From an uncultured Bacteroidota bacterium (GTDB lineage Bacteria > Bacteroidota > Bacteroidia > Flavobacteriales > Flavobacteriaceae), in NCBI GenBank assembly GCA_902628605.1, contig CACONV010000026.1, forward strand, positions 1 to 12,340: a stretch of 12,340 bases of DNA. Reading direction: 5' to 3'. The notes beneath the pieces are model-generated. The model ran no database searches and was not told the origin of the DNA. It saw only the letters and a list, made by a program, of their open reading frames with translations. The translations under genes were made by a program, and so were the position numbers. Shown here piece by piece: positions 1 through 6,581 of the stretch; position 1 is the first letter of the stretch, and every line of letters begins with the position of its first letter.

Positions 1-678
1 AAAGGGCAAACTTTTTACAAAGCAAAAAATAGTACAAAGTTTAACATTAAAAGAATTGAAGTTATTGATAAGAAAATTCAAAATAAAAAATTAAAAAATA
101 TACTTGCTAGAGCAGTTGCATATGAAGAAATAATGAACTCTAACAATCAAATTTCGCATAAGAAATTTTTAAAATCATATTCTTCAATTAATTCTAATCA
201 AGAATATTATAATGAAATAATATCTCTAAATAATTCTTTAATGCAAATGAGCGCTGGTAGACCTTTACCAATAGTAATGCTTGAAAACAATAAAGGTCAG
301 GTTATTACAAGTAATAAGGCTTTTATGGGACAAAAAACGGTTCTTTACTTTTGGTCTCAAACCCAAATGAATCATTTCAAAAGAAACGAAGAGAGAGCTA
401 AAGTGTACAAGGAAAAATTTCCTAATTATAGATTTGTTGGGATTTCAATCCAACCTTACAATCAACTAGTAAGGAATTATCAGGAAATTATGAGCATAAA
501 TATTAAGAATCAGTTAGCCTTGGTAAATTATCAGACAACAACAAATGATTGGGTTATAAATCTGTTGAATAAAGGAATAATTTTAGATAAAAATTGTGTT
601 ATTCTTGAAGGATTTGGAAATTTTGGTTACGAAAAAAGTTTTGAAAATCTTTTAAGGAAGCATTATAATCTTAATTAA
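1..678 (+). CDS. TlpA/thioredoxin-fold protein lacking CxxC, 5'-truncated
   Basis: The reading frame is open from the first base, so this is the C-terminal part (225 codons visible) of a longer protein; the ATG at 133 is probably internal. The first ~85 residues are polar, Lys/Asn-rich and probably helical. From about base 265 a thioredoxin-like domain follows: a 'GRPLP' entry, a KTVLYFW strand ending in WSQTQ (bases 352-366), then a 'FVGISIQ' strand. In TlpA/ResA-type proteins the WSQTQ position is WCxxC, so both redox cysteines are replaced (Ser and Gln) and thiol-disulfide exchange is not expected. Flavobacterial TlpA-like proteins are usually exported or lipid-anchored, but the N-terminus that would show this lies outside the window. 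The stop overlaps the tag start (TAATG), which suggests co-transcription and coupled translation. The fold call is fairly secure; the function is unknown. Confidence 0.72.
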   Translation, partial: KGQTFYKAKNSTKFNIKRIEVIDKKIQNKKLKNILARAVAYEEIMNSNNQISHKKFLKSYSSINSNQEYYNEIISLNNSLMQMSAGRPLPIVMLENNKGQVITSNKAFMGQKTVLYFWSQTQMNHFKRNEERAKVYKEKFPNYRFVGISIQPYNQLVRNYQEIMSINIKNQLALVNYQTTTNDWVINLLNKGIILDKNCVILEGFGNFGYEKSFENLLRKHYNLN

Positions 679-1220
679 TGTCGTATTGCTCAAAGGTTAA
701 CAAAGGAAAATTAAATTGCTATCACAAATATTACCATGATAATATTTACGGATTTCCAGCTAAAAGTGATAATGAACTCTTTGGAAGGCTAGTTTTGGAA
801 ATAAATCAAGCTGGGTTATCATGGGATATTATTTTGAAAAAGGAAATAGCAATTAAAAATGCTTACAAAAATTATTCATTTACTGAAATTGCAAAATTCG
901 GCGAATCTGATGTGCAAAGGATTCTTAATGACAGTGGAGTTATACGAATGAGAAGAAAAGTATTAGCGATAATATATAATGCTAAAAAGGTTGTCTCACT
1001 AACAGAAAAACATAATAGCTTCAAAAGCTATTTAGATAAACATCATCCACTTAACTTATCTGGATGGTTATCACTGTTCAAGAAAGAGTTCAAATTTATC
1101 GGAAATGAGGTATGTAGAGAATTTTTAATATCAGCAGGGTATTTGAAAGGTGCTCACAAAAAATCTTGTCCTATTTATAAAAAAATAATAAAAGCAAAAC
1201 CAATGTGGCATCGCAATTAA
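678..1220 (+). CDS. tag: DNA-3-methyladenine glycosylase I
   Basis: This base-excision repair enzyme removes 3-methyladenine from alkylated DNA, leaving an abasic site. At 180 aa it is close to the E. coli Tag length. The family signature is clear: YHDN near residues 19-22, E41 and W49 within LEINQAGLSW (matching the base-recognition residues E38 and W46 of E. coli Tag), and 'RKVLAIIYNAK' around 94-104. The Tag zinc site (Cys4, His17, His175, Cys179 in E. coli) appears intact as C4, H20, H160 and C164. The ATG overlaps the upstream stop by one base, so the gene is probably translated by coupling. Its 3' end overlaps the convergent transaldolase gene by 4 bases (a shared TTAA). Confidence 0.95.
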   Translation: MSYCSKVNKGKLNCYHKYYHDNIYGFPAKSDNELFGRLVLEINQAGLSWDIILKKEIAIKNAYKNYSFTEIAKFGESDVQRILNDSGVIRMRRKVLAIIYNAKKVVSLTEKHNSFKSYLDKHHPLNLSGWLSLFKKEFKFIGNEVCREFLISAGYLKGAHKKSCPIYKKIIKAKPMWHRN

Positions 1221-1870
1221 TTACCTTTTTTGTGATCATCTAAAAACTTTTTAAGGCCACTATCGGTGAGTGGATGATTTAATAAACCTATGATTGAAGA
1301 CAAGGGAGCAGTAACAACATCTGAGCCAATTTTAGCACAATCAATAATATGCATATTATGTCTTATTGAAGCTGAGAGAATTTTTGTTTTAAAATTATAA
1401 TTATCAAAAATTTGACGGATTTCTGATATTAAAGATAGTCCATCCGTTGATATATCATCTAATCTACCAATAAAAGGAGAAACGTAATTAGCTCCGGCCT
1501 TAGCAGCAAGTAATGCTTGTCCAGGAGAGAATATTAAAGTACAATTTGTTTTGATATTATTATTGGAAAAGTATTTCAATGCCTTTACTCCGTTTTGAGT
1601 CATTGGAATCTTAACAACAATCTGATCACTTATTTTAGATAAACGATTGCCCTCATCGACCATACCGTCAAATTCGGTTGATATAACTTCAGCTGATACG
1701 TCCCCGTCAACTATTTTACATATTTTTTTGTAATGACTAATAATATTAGAATCACCAGTTATTCCTTCTTTTGCCATCAAGCTTGGGTTGGTAGTAACAC
1801 CGTCTAAAATTCCTAAATTCTGAGCTTCTGTTATCTGCTCTAGATTGGCTGTGTCAATAAAAAATTTCAT
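1217..1870 (-). CDS. tal: Transaldolase, small TalC/FSA family
   Basis: This 217-aa TIM-barrel class I aldolase is usually annotated in this family as fructose-6-phosphate aldolase or transaldolase-like protein. It starts MKFFIDTAN, carries the 'DGVTTNPSL' motif at 23-31, and has the Schiff-base lysine at K87 in VVKIP. Two active-site positions help separate the activities. E. coli FsaA has Gln59 and Tyr131, while transaldolase has Glu and Phe there; this protein has E61 (SAEV) and F133 (YVSPF). That favours transaldolase, transferring dihydroxyacetone units in the non-oxidative pentose phosphate pathway. It lies 6 bases downstream of the short-chain dehydrogenase gene on the same strand, so the two are probably co-transcribed. 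The family is secure; the choice of activity is an inference from the two residues. Confidence 0.93.
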   Translation of the reverse strand: MKFFIDTANLEQITEAQNLGILDGVTTNPSLMAKEGITGDSNIISHYKKICKIVDGDVSAEVISTEFDGMVDEGNRLSKISDQIVVKIPMTQNGVKALKYFSNNNIKTNCTLIFSPGQALLAAKAGANYVSPFIGRLDDISTDGLSLISEIRQIFDNYNFKTKILSASIRHNMHIIDCAKIGSDVVTAPLSSIIGLLNHPLTDSGLKKFLDDHKKGN

Positions 1871-1876
1871 ATTTAA

Positions 1877-2689
1877 TTAAATTTTATAATGGTCCATTAT
1901 TAATTTTTGATATAATTTTTCTGGTAATATCTTCTTTAAAGATATGCTAAACTTTTGTAAAAAATGACCTACTAAATAATGAATCCCTGGATTTTCACTA
2001 TTTATAATTTTAAGTGTCAATTTTGCAACTTCTATTGGATCTCTTGATTGTTTATCCATATTATATTTAACAGTTTCAGAGAATTTTTTATATCTACTGT
2101 AATAAGGTGAATTTATATTTAAATTGGTTTTAATTCTTTTATTAAAAACTTCAGTTCTGTAGTCTCCAGGGGCTATATTTACAACTCTAATTCCAAAATC
2201 TTTAAGTTCCATATTGAGAGATGCTCCCAAGCATTCCATTGAATATTTGCTTGCAGAATAAATACTTCCAAATGGAACAGTATTGTAACCAGCAATTGAA
2301 GTTATATTTACAATTATACCTCTTTTGTTTTTTCTCATAGAAGGAAGTACAGCCTGAATTAAATCAATATGTCCAAAAAAATTTATGTCGAATAAATGTT
2401 TTGCATCTTTAATTGACATTTCTTCAATAGGGCCAGCAAAACCTGAACCAGCATTATTTATTAAAATGTCAATTTTACCTTCTGTAGATAATACTTTTTT
2501 TACAAGATTTTTTGAATCCTTAAATGTAGTCAAATCATACTTAAGTAATTCTAGTCCCTCAAAATCAGTGTACTTTTTTGGATTTCTAGAAGTCCCATAT
2601 ACACTAAAGCCATTTGATGATAAAAGTTTTGCAATAGAGCGTCCGAAACCTGTTGATGCACCAGAAATTAAAACAACCTTTTTTTTCAT
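1877..2689 (-). CDS. Short-chain dehydrogenase/reductase (classical SDR)
   Basis: This 270-aa Rossmann-fold oxidoreductase has the complete classical SDR signature: nucleotide-binding GASTGFG at 10-16, NNAG at 78-81, catalytic S131, and YxxxK with Y144 and K148. SR at 34-35, after the second strand, would suit NADP(H), but cofactor choice is uncertain. The C-terminal extension of ~75 residues is basic and may shape the substrate pocket; there is no clear membrane segment. The substrate cannot be read from sequence. The start at 2689 is the natural one, but no Shine-Dalgarno motif precedes it, only A/T-rich sequence. The start codon lies 12 bases from the 3' end of the SRP RNA gene, leaving no room for a separate promoter between them. 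The transaldolase gene follows 6 bases after the stop. Confidence 0.93.
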   Translation of the reverse strand: MKKKVVLISGASTGFGRSIAKLLSSNGFSVYGTSRNPKKYTDFEGLELLKYDLTTFKDSKNLVKKVLSTEGKIDILINNAGSGFAGPIEEMSIKDAKHLFDINFFGHIDLIQAVLPSMRKNKRGIIVNITSIAGYNTVPFGSIYSASKYSMECLGASLNMELKDFGIRVVNIAPGDYRTEVFNKRIKTNLNINSPYYSRYKKFSETVKYNMDKQSRDPIEVAKLTLKIINSENPGIHYLVGHFLQKFSISLKKILPEKLYQKLIMDHYKI

Positions 2690-2695
2690 TTAAAT

Positions 2696-2709
2696 AAAAA
2701 AGGGTAAGC
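2696..2709 (-). terminator. Possible U-tract terminator of SRP RNA
   Basis: The terminal closing strand of the SRP RNA, GCUUACCC, runs directly into six U residues (plus-strand AAAAAA at 2696-2701). The long RNA hairpin followed by a U run resembles an intrinsic terminator. However, the hairpin spans the whole RNA rather than being compact, and the next gene starts 7 bases further on, so termination is probably incomplete, or the U run is a processing site. Confidence 0.4.
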
Positions 2710-2798
2710 TTTCTATATCACACCGCTACGACCATATACCCTTGCTGTGTTCCCACCCTGGGGGATTCTATAGGAGCTGGTTGTATAGGACTTACCCA
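2702..2798 (-). ncRNA. ffs: Signal recognition particle RNA, small bacterial (4.5S-like) type
   Basis: On the minus strand this ~97-base segment folds as a single long hairpin with the invariant SRP domain IV. The loop reads CAGG-GUG-GGAA-CAC-AGCA (plus-strand 2760 down to 2743): a GGAA tetraloop on a 3-bp GUG/CAC stem, then the symmetric CAGG/AGCA internal loop bound by Ffh. E. coli 4.5S RNA has the same plan with UCC/GGA as the short stem. Next come AUCCC/GGGU pairs, and the two ends close through GGGUAAG (2791-2797) with CUUACCC (2702-2708); CUAUA/UAUAG pairs lie just inside. It works with Ffh and FtsY in co-translational membrane targeting. The exact 5' end is uncertain by a few bases. 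Confidence 0.94.
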
Positions 2799-2802
2799 AC
2801 CA

Positions 2803-2810
2803 CAAATATA
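2803..2810 (-). promoter_or_regulatory. Bacteroidota -7 box for ffs
   Basis: The minus strand reads TATATTTG, a perfect match to the Bacteroidota -7 consensus TAnnTTTG, ending 5-6 bases before the first base of the SRP RNA closing stem. That is the right distance for initiation at or just before the RNA 5' end. The expected -33 element is weak: TTTA rather than TTTG at a spacing of about 20. Confidence 0.6.
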
Positions 2811-2868
2811 CAATCCAGAGTTTTGAAAATTAAAAAATGTTAAATTTTTTTAAATAAATTTACACTAT

Positions 2869-3903
2869 ATGAAATGGATAGTTTTATTCTTTAGTCTTCT
2901 AATCATAAACTTTTGCGAAAATAAAAAAAGGTCTGAAAACTTTACTATTTTGACTAATAAAAAGGTTTTTATACCAGGTGATACCTTAAAAATATCATTA
3001 AAAAAGGCTAATGAACTTGAGTATGATTCAATTGCATATTATAATGATGCTAAAAAAATAGCCTCAGTGCATGAAATTGGAAAAAAATTAGGTGACAAAA
3101 AAATAACTGTAAGAGTCTTTAACAAAAATAATTTTATTGAAAATTCATTTTATATCAAGGTGTTTTCTCCATTAACCCCGAAGCTTTTTACATATAAGAT
3201 AATTAATGAATTTCCTCATGATATTGGATCATACACTCAAGGACTCGAGTTTTACGATAATCGACTTTTTGAAAGTACTGGTCTTAGAGGCAAGTCAGCA
3301 CTTAAAGAAATAGAATTCAAGTCTGGAAAAGTCATTAGAGATTTACCTATTGATGATGCATATTTTGCTGAAGGTATAACATTACTTGATGAAAAAATCT
3401 ACCAACTAACATGGCAATCCAAAATAGGTTTTATTTATGATCTTGAAAGTTTTCAACTAATTGATACATTTCAATATAAAAAAAGTATTGAAGGTTGGGG
3501 GTTGTGTAACGATGGTAATTTAATTTATAAATCTGATGGGACGTCAAAAATTTGGATTATTGACCCAGATAGTCAAGAAGAAATTGATTTTATACAGGTA
3601 ACTACAAATAAATCAATTATTTCAAAAATAAATGAAATGGAATGGATTAATGGAAAGATTTACGCAAACACTTACCAATTTAATAAAGATATAGTCTTAA
3701 TCATAAATCCAGAAACAGGATCAGTAGAAGGTGTAGTTGATTTAAATGGTTTAAAGAAAAAAGTAAAAAATCACCCTAAGATTGATGTTTTAAATGGCAT
3801 TGCCTACAACAAAAATTCAGAAACAGTTTTTATGACAGGTAAGAATTGGAATAAGCTTTTTGAGTTGCAAATAATAGAAAAAAATAATATTTCTAAGCCG
3901 TAA
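2869..3903 (+). CDS. Glutaminyl-peptide (glutamine) cyclotransferase, exported
   Basis: This 344-aa protein of the plant-type glutamine cyclotransferase family is a five-bladed beta-propeller that turns N-terminal Gln of peptides into pyroglutamate. The propeller covers ~108-334 and shows the family's repeated signatures: YTQGLEF (122-128), EGITLL (168-173), LTW (180-182), EGWGL (208-212), SDGT (222-225), MEW (257-259), NGIAY (309-313) and [11 protein letters not shown] (323-333). Residues 1-15 form a hydrophobic signal ending at C16. This suggests a lipoprotein, but Phe at -1 is a poor lipobox residue. Residues ~22-105 are a separate beta-rich region that may be an Ig-like domain. The start lies 71 bases from the divergent ffs. 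The 3' end overlaps glyA by 11 bases on the opposite strand. Confidence 0.9.
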   Translation: MKWIVLFFSLLIINFCENKKRSENFTILTNKKVFIPGDTLKISLKKANELEYDSIAYYNDAKKIASVHEIGKKLGDKKITVRVFNKNNFIENSFYIKVFSPLTPKLFTYKIINEFPHDIGSYTQGLEFYDNRLFESTGLRGKSALKEIEFKSGKVIRDLPIDDAYFAEGITLLDEKIYQLTWQSKIGFIYDLESFQLIDTFQYKKSIEGWGLCNDGNLIYKSDGTSKIWIIDPDSQEEIDFIQVTTNKSIISKINEMEWINGKIYANTYQFNKDIVLIINPETGSVEGVVDLNGLKKKVKNHPKIDVLNGIAYNKNSETVFMTGKNWNKLFELQIIEKNNISKP

Positions 3904-5167
3904 AAAGAGGTCTGTTATTCATAAAATCGTGAACCTCATTAGCTATTGAACTTAATTTTGAATTATTCAAATAATTGGCAAGTGAACTATCAATTAGCTT
4001 GACAATCAATCTTATATCATCCTCTTTCAGACCTCGAGTTGTCACGGCCGCAGTTCCAAGTCTAATTCCACTAGTAATAAATGGAGATTTGTCATCGAAA
4101 GGAACCATATTTTTGTTTGTAGTTATATTTGATTTGACTAGAGCTAATTCGGCATCTTTTCCAGTTATTTTTTTGTTTCTTAAATCTATTAATACCAGGT
4201 GGTTGTCAGTACCGTTTGATATGATTTTATAATCATGTTTTTCCAATTCATTAGCCATAACTTTTGCATTTTTTATCACATTTTTACAATAATTTTTGAA
4301 AGATGGCTGAAGACACTCTTCAAAAGCAATTGCCTTTGCAGCTATTACGTGTTCTAGCGGACCTCCCTGATTTCCAGGAAAAACAGCCATATCAAGAAGG
4401 TTTGACATTTTTTTCAATTTTCCATTTTTAAGTTTAATATTAAATGGATTGTCAAAATCTTTACCCATTAAGATTAAACCGCCTCTTGGACCTCTAAGTG
4501 TTTTATGTGTAGTAGTAGTTACGACATGGCAGTATGGAATAGGATTATTTAAAAAACCAGAAGCAATTAGCCCACTTGGATGTGAAATATCAGCTAACAA
4601 AAAAGCACCACAGGAATCTGCTATTTCTCTAAACTTTTTAAAATCTATATCTCTTGAATAAGCTGAAGCTCCTGCAATTATCATTTTTGGATTAATTTTT
4701 TTTGCCAGAGTACTTATTTTATCATAGTTTAAAACTCCTGTATCCTTTTCTACTCCATAAAAGTGCGCATTGTATAGCCTTCCAGAAAAATTTACTGGCG
4801 AACCATGGGTTAAATGACCACCATGAGCCAAATCAAATCCAAAGATGGTGTCACCTGGTTTTAAAAAAGCGTGAAACACAGCAGTATTGGCTTGTGAACC
4901 AGAATGAGGTTGAACATTGGCGTATTCAGCACCAAATAATAACTTAGCTCTATCAATTGCAATTTGCTCAATTTCATCAATAACTTCACAACCACCATAA
5001 TATCGCTTACCAGGATAACCTTCAGCATATTTATTGGTCAAAATGGAACCAGTTGCTTCCATAACAGCTGGAGAGGTGAAATTTTCAGACGCAATTAATT
5101 CAATACCTGATATTTGTCTATTTTCTTCTTTTTTAATTAATTCAAAAACAACGTCGGCACTTTTCAT
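3893..5167 (-). CDS. glyA: Serine hydroxymethyltransferase
   Basis: This cytosolic PLP enzyme converts serine and tetrahydrofolate to glycine and 5,10-methylene-tetrahydrofolate, the main supply of one-carbon units. At 424 aa it is full length. Diagnostic segments include IASENF (25-30), '[15 protein letters not shown]' (47-61), QPHSGSQAN (86-94) and ADISHPSGL (192-200). The PLP lysine is K222 in [14 protein letters not shown], followed by the '[11 protein letters not shown]' segment. ADISHP replaces the proteobacterial ADMAH, a variant I associate with Bacteroidota. The gene stands alone, divergent from smpB, with a 232-base intergenic region upstream. I could not find a perfect TAnnTTTG box there for it. 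Confidence 0.98.
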   Translation of the reverse strand: MKSADVVFELIKKEENRQISGIELIASENFTSPAVMEATGSILTNKYAEGYPGKRYYGGCEVIDEIEQIAIDRAKLLFGAEYANVQPHSGSQANTAVFHAFLKPGDTIFGFDLAHGGHLTHGSPVNFSGRLYNAHFYGVEKDTGVLNYDKISTLAKKINPKMIIAGASAYSRDIDFKKFREIADSCGAFLLADISHPSGLIASGFLNNPIPYCHVVTTTTHKTLRGPRGGLILMGKDFDNPFNIKLKNGKLKKMSNLLDMAVFPGNQGGPLEHVIAAKAIAFEECLQPSFKNYCKNVIKNAKVMANELEKHDYKIISNGTDNHLVLIDLRNKKITGKDAELALVKSNITTNKNMVPFDDKSPFITSGIRLGTAAVTTRGLKEDDIRLIVKLIDSSLANYLNNSKLSSIANEVHDFMNNRPLFTA

Positions 5168-5283
5168 ATAAAATTTATTGGAAATGTAAAATTATAATTT
5201 ATTGATAATTATGAAGCCTCTATTTAAGTTTAAAAAATAATTTTATCAAAACTTAATTAACAATTACTACTTTGACGAAAAAA

Positions 5284-5304
5284 ACTTTAAAAGCTTTTTT
5301 AAGT
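5284..5304. other. Near-palindrome in the glyA-smpB intergenic region
   Basis: Within the 232-base divergent spacer (5168-5399), bases 5289-5298 are a perfect palindrome, AAAAGCTTTT. It is flanked by ACTT on the left and AAGT on the right, with one unmatched T on the left and two on the right, giving a near-symmetric 21-base element. It could be an operator shared by the two promoters or a chance product of AT-rich sequence. The rest of the spacer is very AT-rich and holds no RNA gene that I can recognise. Confidence 0.2.
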
Positions 5305-5340
5305 AAATTTATCTTATATAATTTTAAAAATTAAAATATA

Positions 5341-5397
5341 ATGAAAGGAATAAATCTTAAATCCATATATCATAATAATCAATTTTATTTAAACTAA
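5341..5397 (+). CDS. Possible 18-residue leader ORF upstream of smpB
   Basis: A short frame starts ATGAAAGGA after an A-rich stretch, typical of Bacteroidota start regions, and encodes 18 residues (MKGINLKSIYHNNQFYLN) before TAA. The stop ends two bases before the TTG that begins smpB, in a different frame. It could be a translated upstream ORF that delivers ribosomes to the weak TTG codon. A frame this short is also easily explained by chance in AT-rich DNA. There is no homology that I recognise. Confidence 0.2.
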   Translation: MKGINLKSIYHNNQFYLN

Positions 5398-5399
5398 TA

Positions 5400-5852
5400 T
5401 TGAAAAAAGATACTATATCAATTATTAATAAAAAGGCAAAATTCAATTATTTTATAGAAGATGAATATACTGCTGGAATTGTATTAACTGGTTCAGAAAT
5501 TAAATCAATACGAAAAAGAAATGTTTCTATTTCTGAAAGTTTTTGCGAGTTTAATGACAATACTGAATTGTTTATCACCAAAATGTATATAAAAGAATAT
5601 GAGAATTCATCTTACAATAGAAACAGTTTATCGCAGAGAAAGCTATTGCTTAATAAGAAGGAACTTAAAAAACTTAAAAAAAAAGTGGTAGATGTTGGAT
5701 TAACAATAATTCCATTAAAGTTATTTATTAATGATTCCGGTCTAGCTAAGATAAAAATTGCATTAGTGAAGGGGAAAAAGTTGTATGATAAGAGGCAGAG
5801 CCTAAAGGAAAAGGAAATTAAAAGAGATCTTCAAAAGTCTAGAAAAAAATAA
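5400..5852 (+). CDS. smpB: SsrA-binding protein SmpB
   Basis: SmpB binds tmRNA and is required for trans-translation, which rescues stalled ribosomes and tags their products for degradation. The 150-aa product has the family core: KKAKFNYFIEDEYTAGIVLTGSEIKSIR (residues 11-38 region), SISESFCEF, RKLLLNKKEL (80-89) and the basic tail KKLYDKRQSLKEKEIKRD that reaches into the mRNA channel. Just before RKLLL, SmpB proteins usually carry a His-x-Pro-x-Arg-type stretch; here it reads NRNSLSQ. The start is TTG at 5400: the frame is closed by TAA at 5376-5378, and there is no ATG or GTG between. The position matches the usual SmpB N-terminus. Convergent with pcm, with three bases between the stop codons. 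Confidence 0.96.
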   Translation: MKKDTISIINKKAKFNYFIEDEYTAGIVLTGSEIKSIRKRNVSISESFCEFNDNTELFITKMYIKEYENSSYNRNSLSQRKLLLNKKELKKLKKKVVDVGLTIIPLKLFINDSGLAKIKIALVKGKKLYDKRQSLKEKEIKRDLQKSRKK

Positions 5853-5862
5853 AATTTATTTT
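5846..5862. terminator. Possible weak bidirectional terminator, smpB/pcm
   Basis: Around the two convergent stops lies an inverted repeat with 8-base arms, AAAATAAA and TTTATTTT, separated by one A. On either strand the right arm supplies a T-rich tail. It contains only A-T pairs, so the hairpin would be very weak, and it may reflect base composition only. Confidence 0.2.
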
Positions 5863-6503
5863 CCTTTTATCATTGGTACAAATTTAAATTGACCAAATTC
5901 CTCTTTTTTAAATGTGCTTTTTTCCATTCGGGTAAATCTATACATTATTTGTTCATCTTCTCCAATTGGAATTACCATTCTTCCTCCTACTTTTAGCTGA
6001 TTCATTAAATTTTTTGGAATTTCTTTTGCAGCAGCAGTTACAATGATGGCATCGAAGGGTGCACTATCAGCTAAACCTAAATATCCGTCACCTAACAGAT
6101 TCTTTTTTATTTTAATAGATAAATTTTTGAAAATCAATGAAGATTTTTTAAAAAGAGTAATGTTTCTTTCAATAGTAAACACATTAAATCCCAAATGTGA
6201 CAAAATTGCAGCTTGATATCCTGATCCAGTTCCTATTTCTAACACCTCATCGCCTTCTTTGCAGTTAATTAATTCTGTTTGAAACGCAACAGTGTAAGGT
6301 TGAGATATTGTCTGACCTGAGTCTATCGGATAAGCCATATTTTTATATGAATGAGAAATTAACCCCGGATCCATAAATAAATGCCTAGGAACAGTGTTTA
6401 AGGCATTTAAAACATTTTTGTTATTTATTCCAAGAGACTTCAATTTAGACACCATTAATTTTCTTTGACCTTGATATTTTGGAGAATCAATATTGGGTGT
6501 CAT
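5856..6503 (-). CDS. pcm: Protein-L-isoaspartate O-methyltransferase
   Basis: This cytosolic SAM-dependent enzyme methylates L-isoaspartyl residues that arise in ageing proteins, starting their repair. The 215-aa length is typical. Visible motifs are GQRKLMVSKLKSLGI (11-26), VPRHLF (38-43), the active-site segment DSGQTISQPY (61-70) with S67 matching the catalytic serine of E. coli Pcm, SAM-binding LEIGTGSGYQ (88-97), IER at 111-113, DAIIVTAAA (151-159) and GGRMVIPIG (173-181). The ATG at 6503 fits the family N-terminus. It is a single-gene unit, divergent from the Gfo/Idh gene across 78 bases and convergent with smpB. Confidence 0.97.
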   Translation of the reverse strand: MTPNIDSPKYQGQRKLMVSKLKSLGINNKNVLNALNTVPRHLFMDPGLISHSYKNMAYPIDSGQTISQPYTVAFQTELINCKEGDEVLEIGTGSGYQAAILSHLGFNVFTIERNITLFKKSSLIFKNLSIKIKKNLLGDGYLGLADSAPFDAIIVTAAAKEIPKNLMNQLKVGGRMVIPIGEDEQIMYRFTRMEKSTFKKEEFGQFKFVPMIKGK

Positions 6504-6581
6504 TAATTTAAAAGCATAATATTAAAAAATAAAAACATTAAATTACTTTAAAAATGTAATTTTACGATTAACAATTTTTGT

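Noticed and set aside
2385..2693. Plus-strand open frame antisense to the SDR gene
   Set aside because: It mirrors the codons of a clear SDR with all catalytic motifs and encodes nothing recognisable.
2822..2848. Possible promoter for the cyclotransferase gene: TTTG at 2822-2825 and TAAATTTT at 2841-2848
   Set aside because: The -7 box has one mismatch and the 15-base spacer is shorter than the usual Bacteroidota spacing, so it is not listed as a feature.
3975..4947. Three plus-strand open frames antisense to glyA
   Set aside because: All lie inside a full-length serine hydroxymethyltransferase and have no domain signature.
5268..5275. TACTTTG as a -7 box for smpB
   Set aside because: It is one base short of TAnnTTTG and would leave a leader of about 120 bases; the match is too weak in AT-rich DNA.
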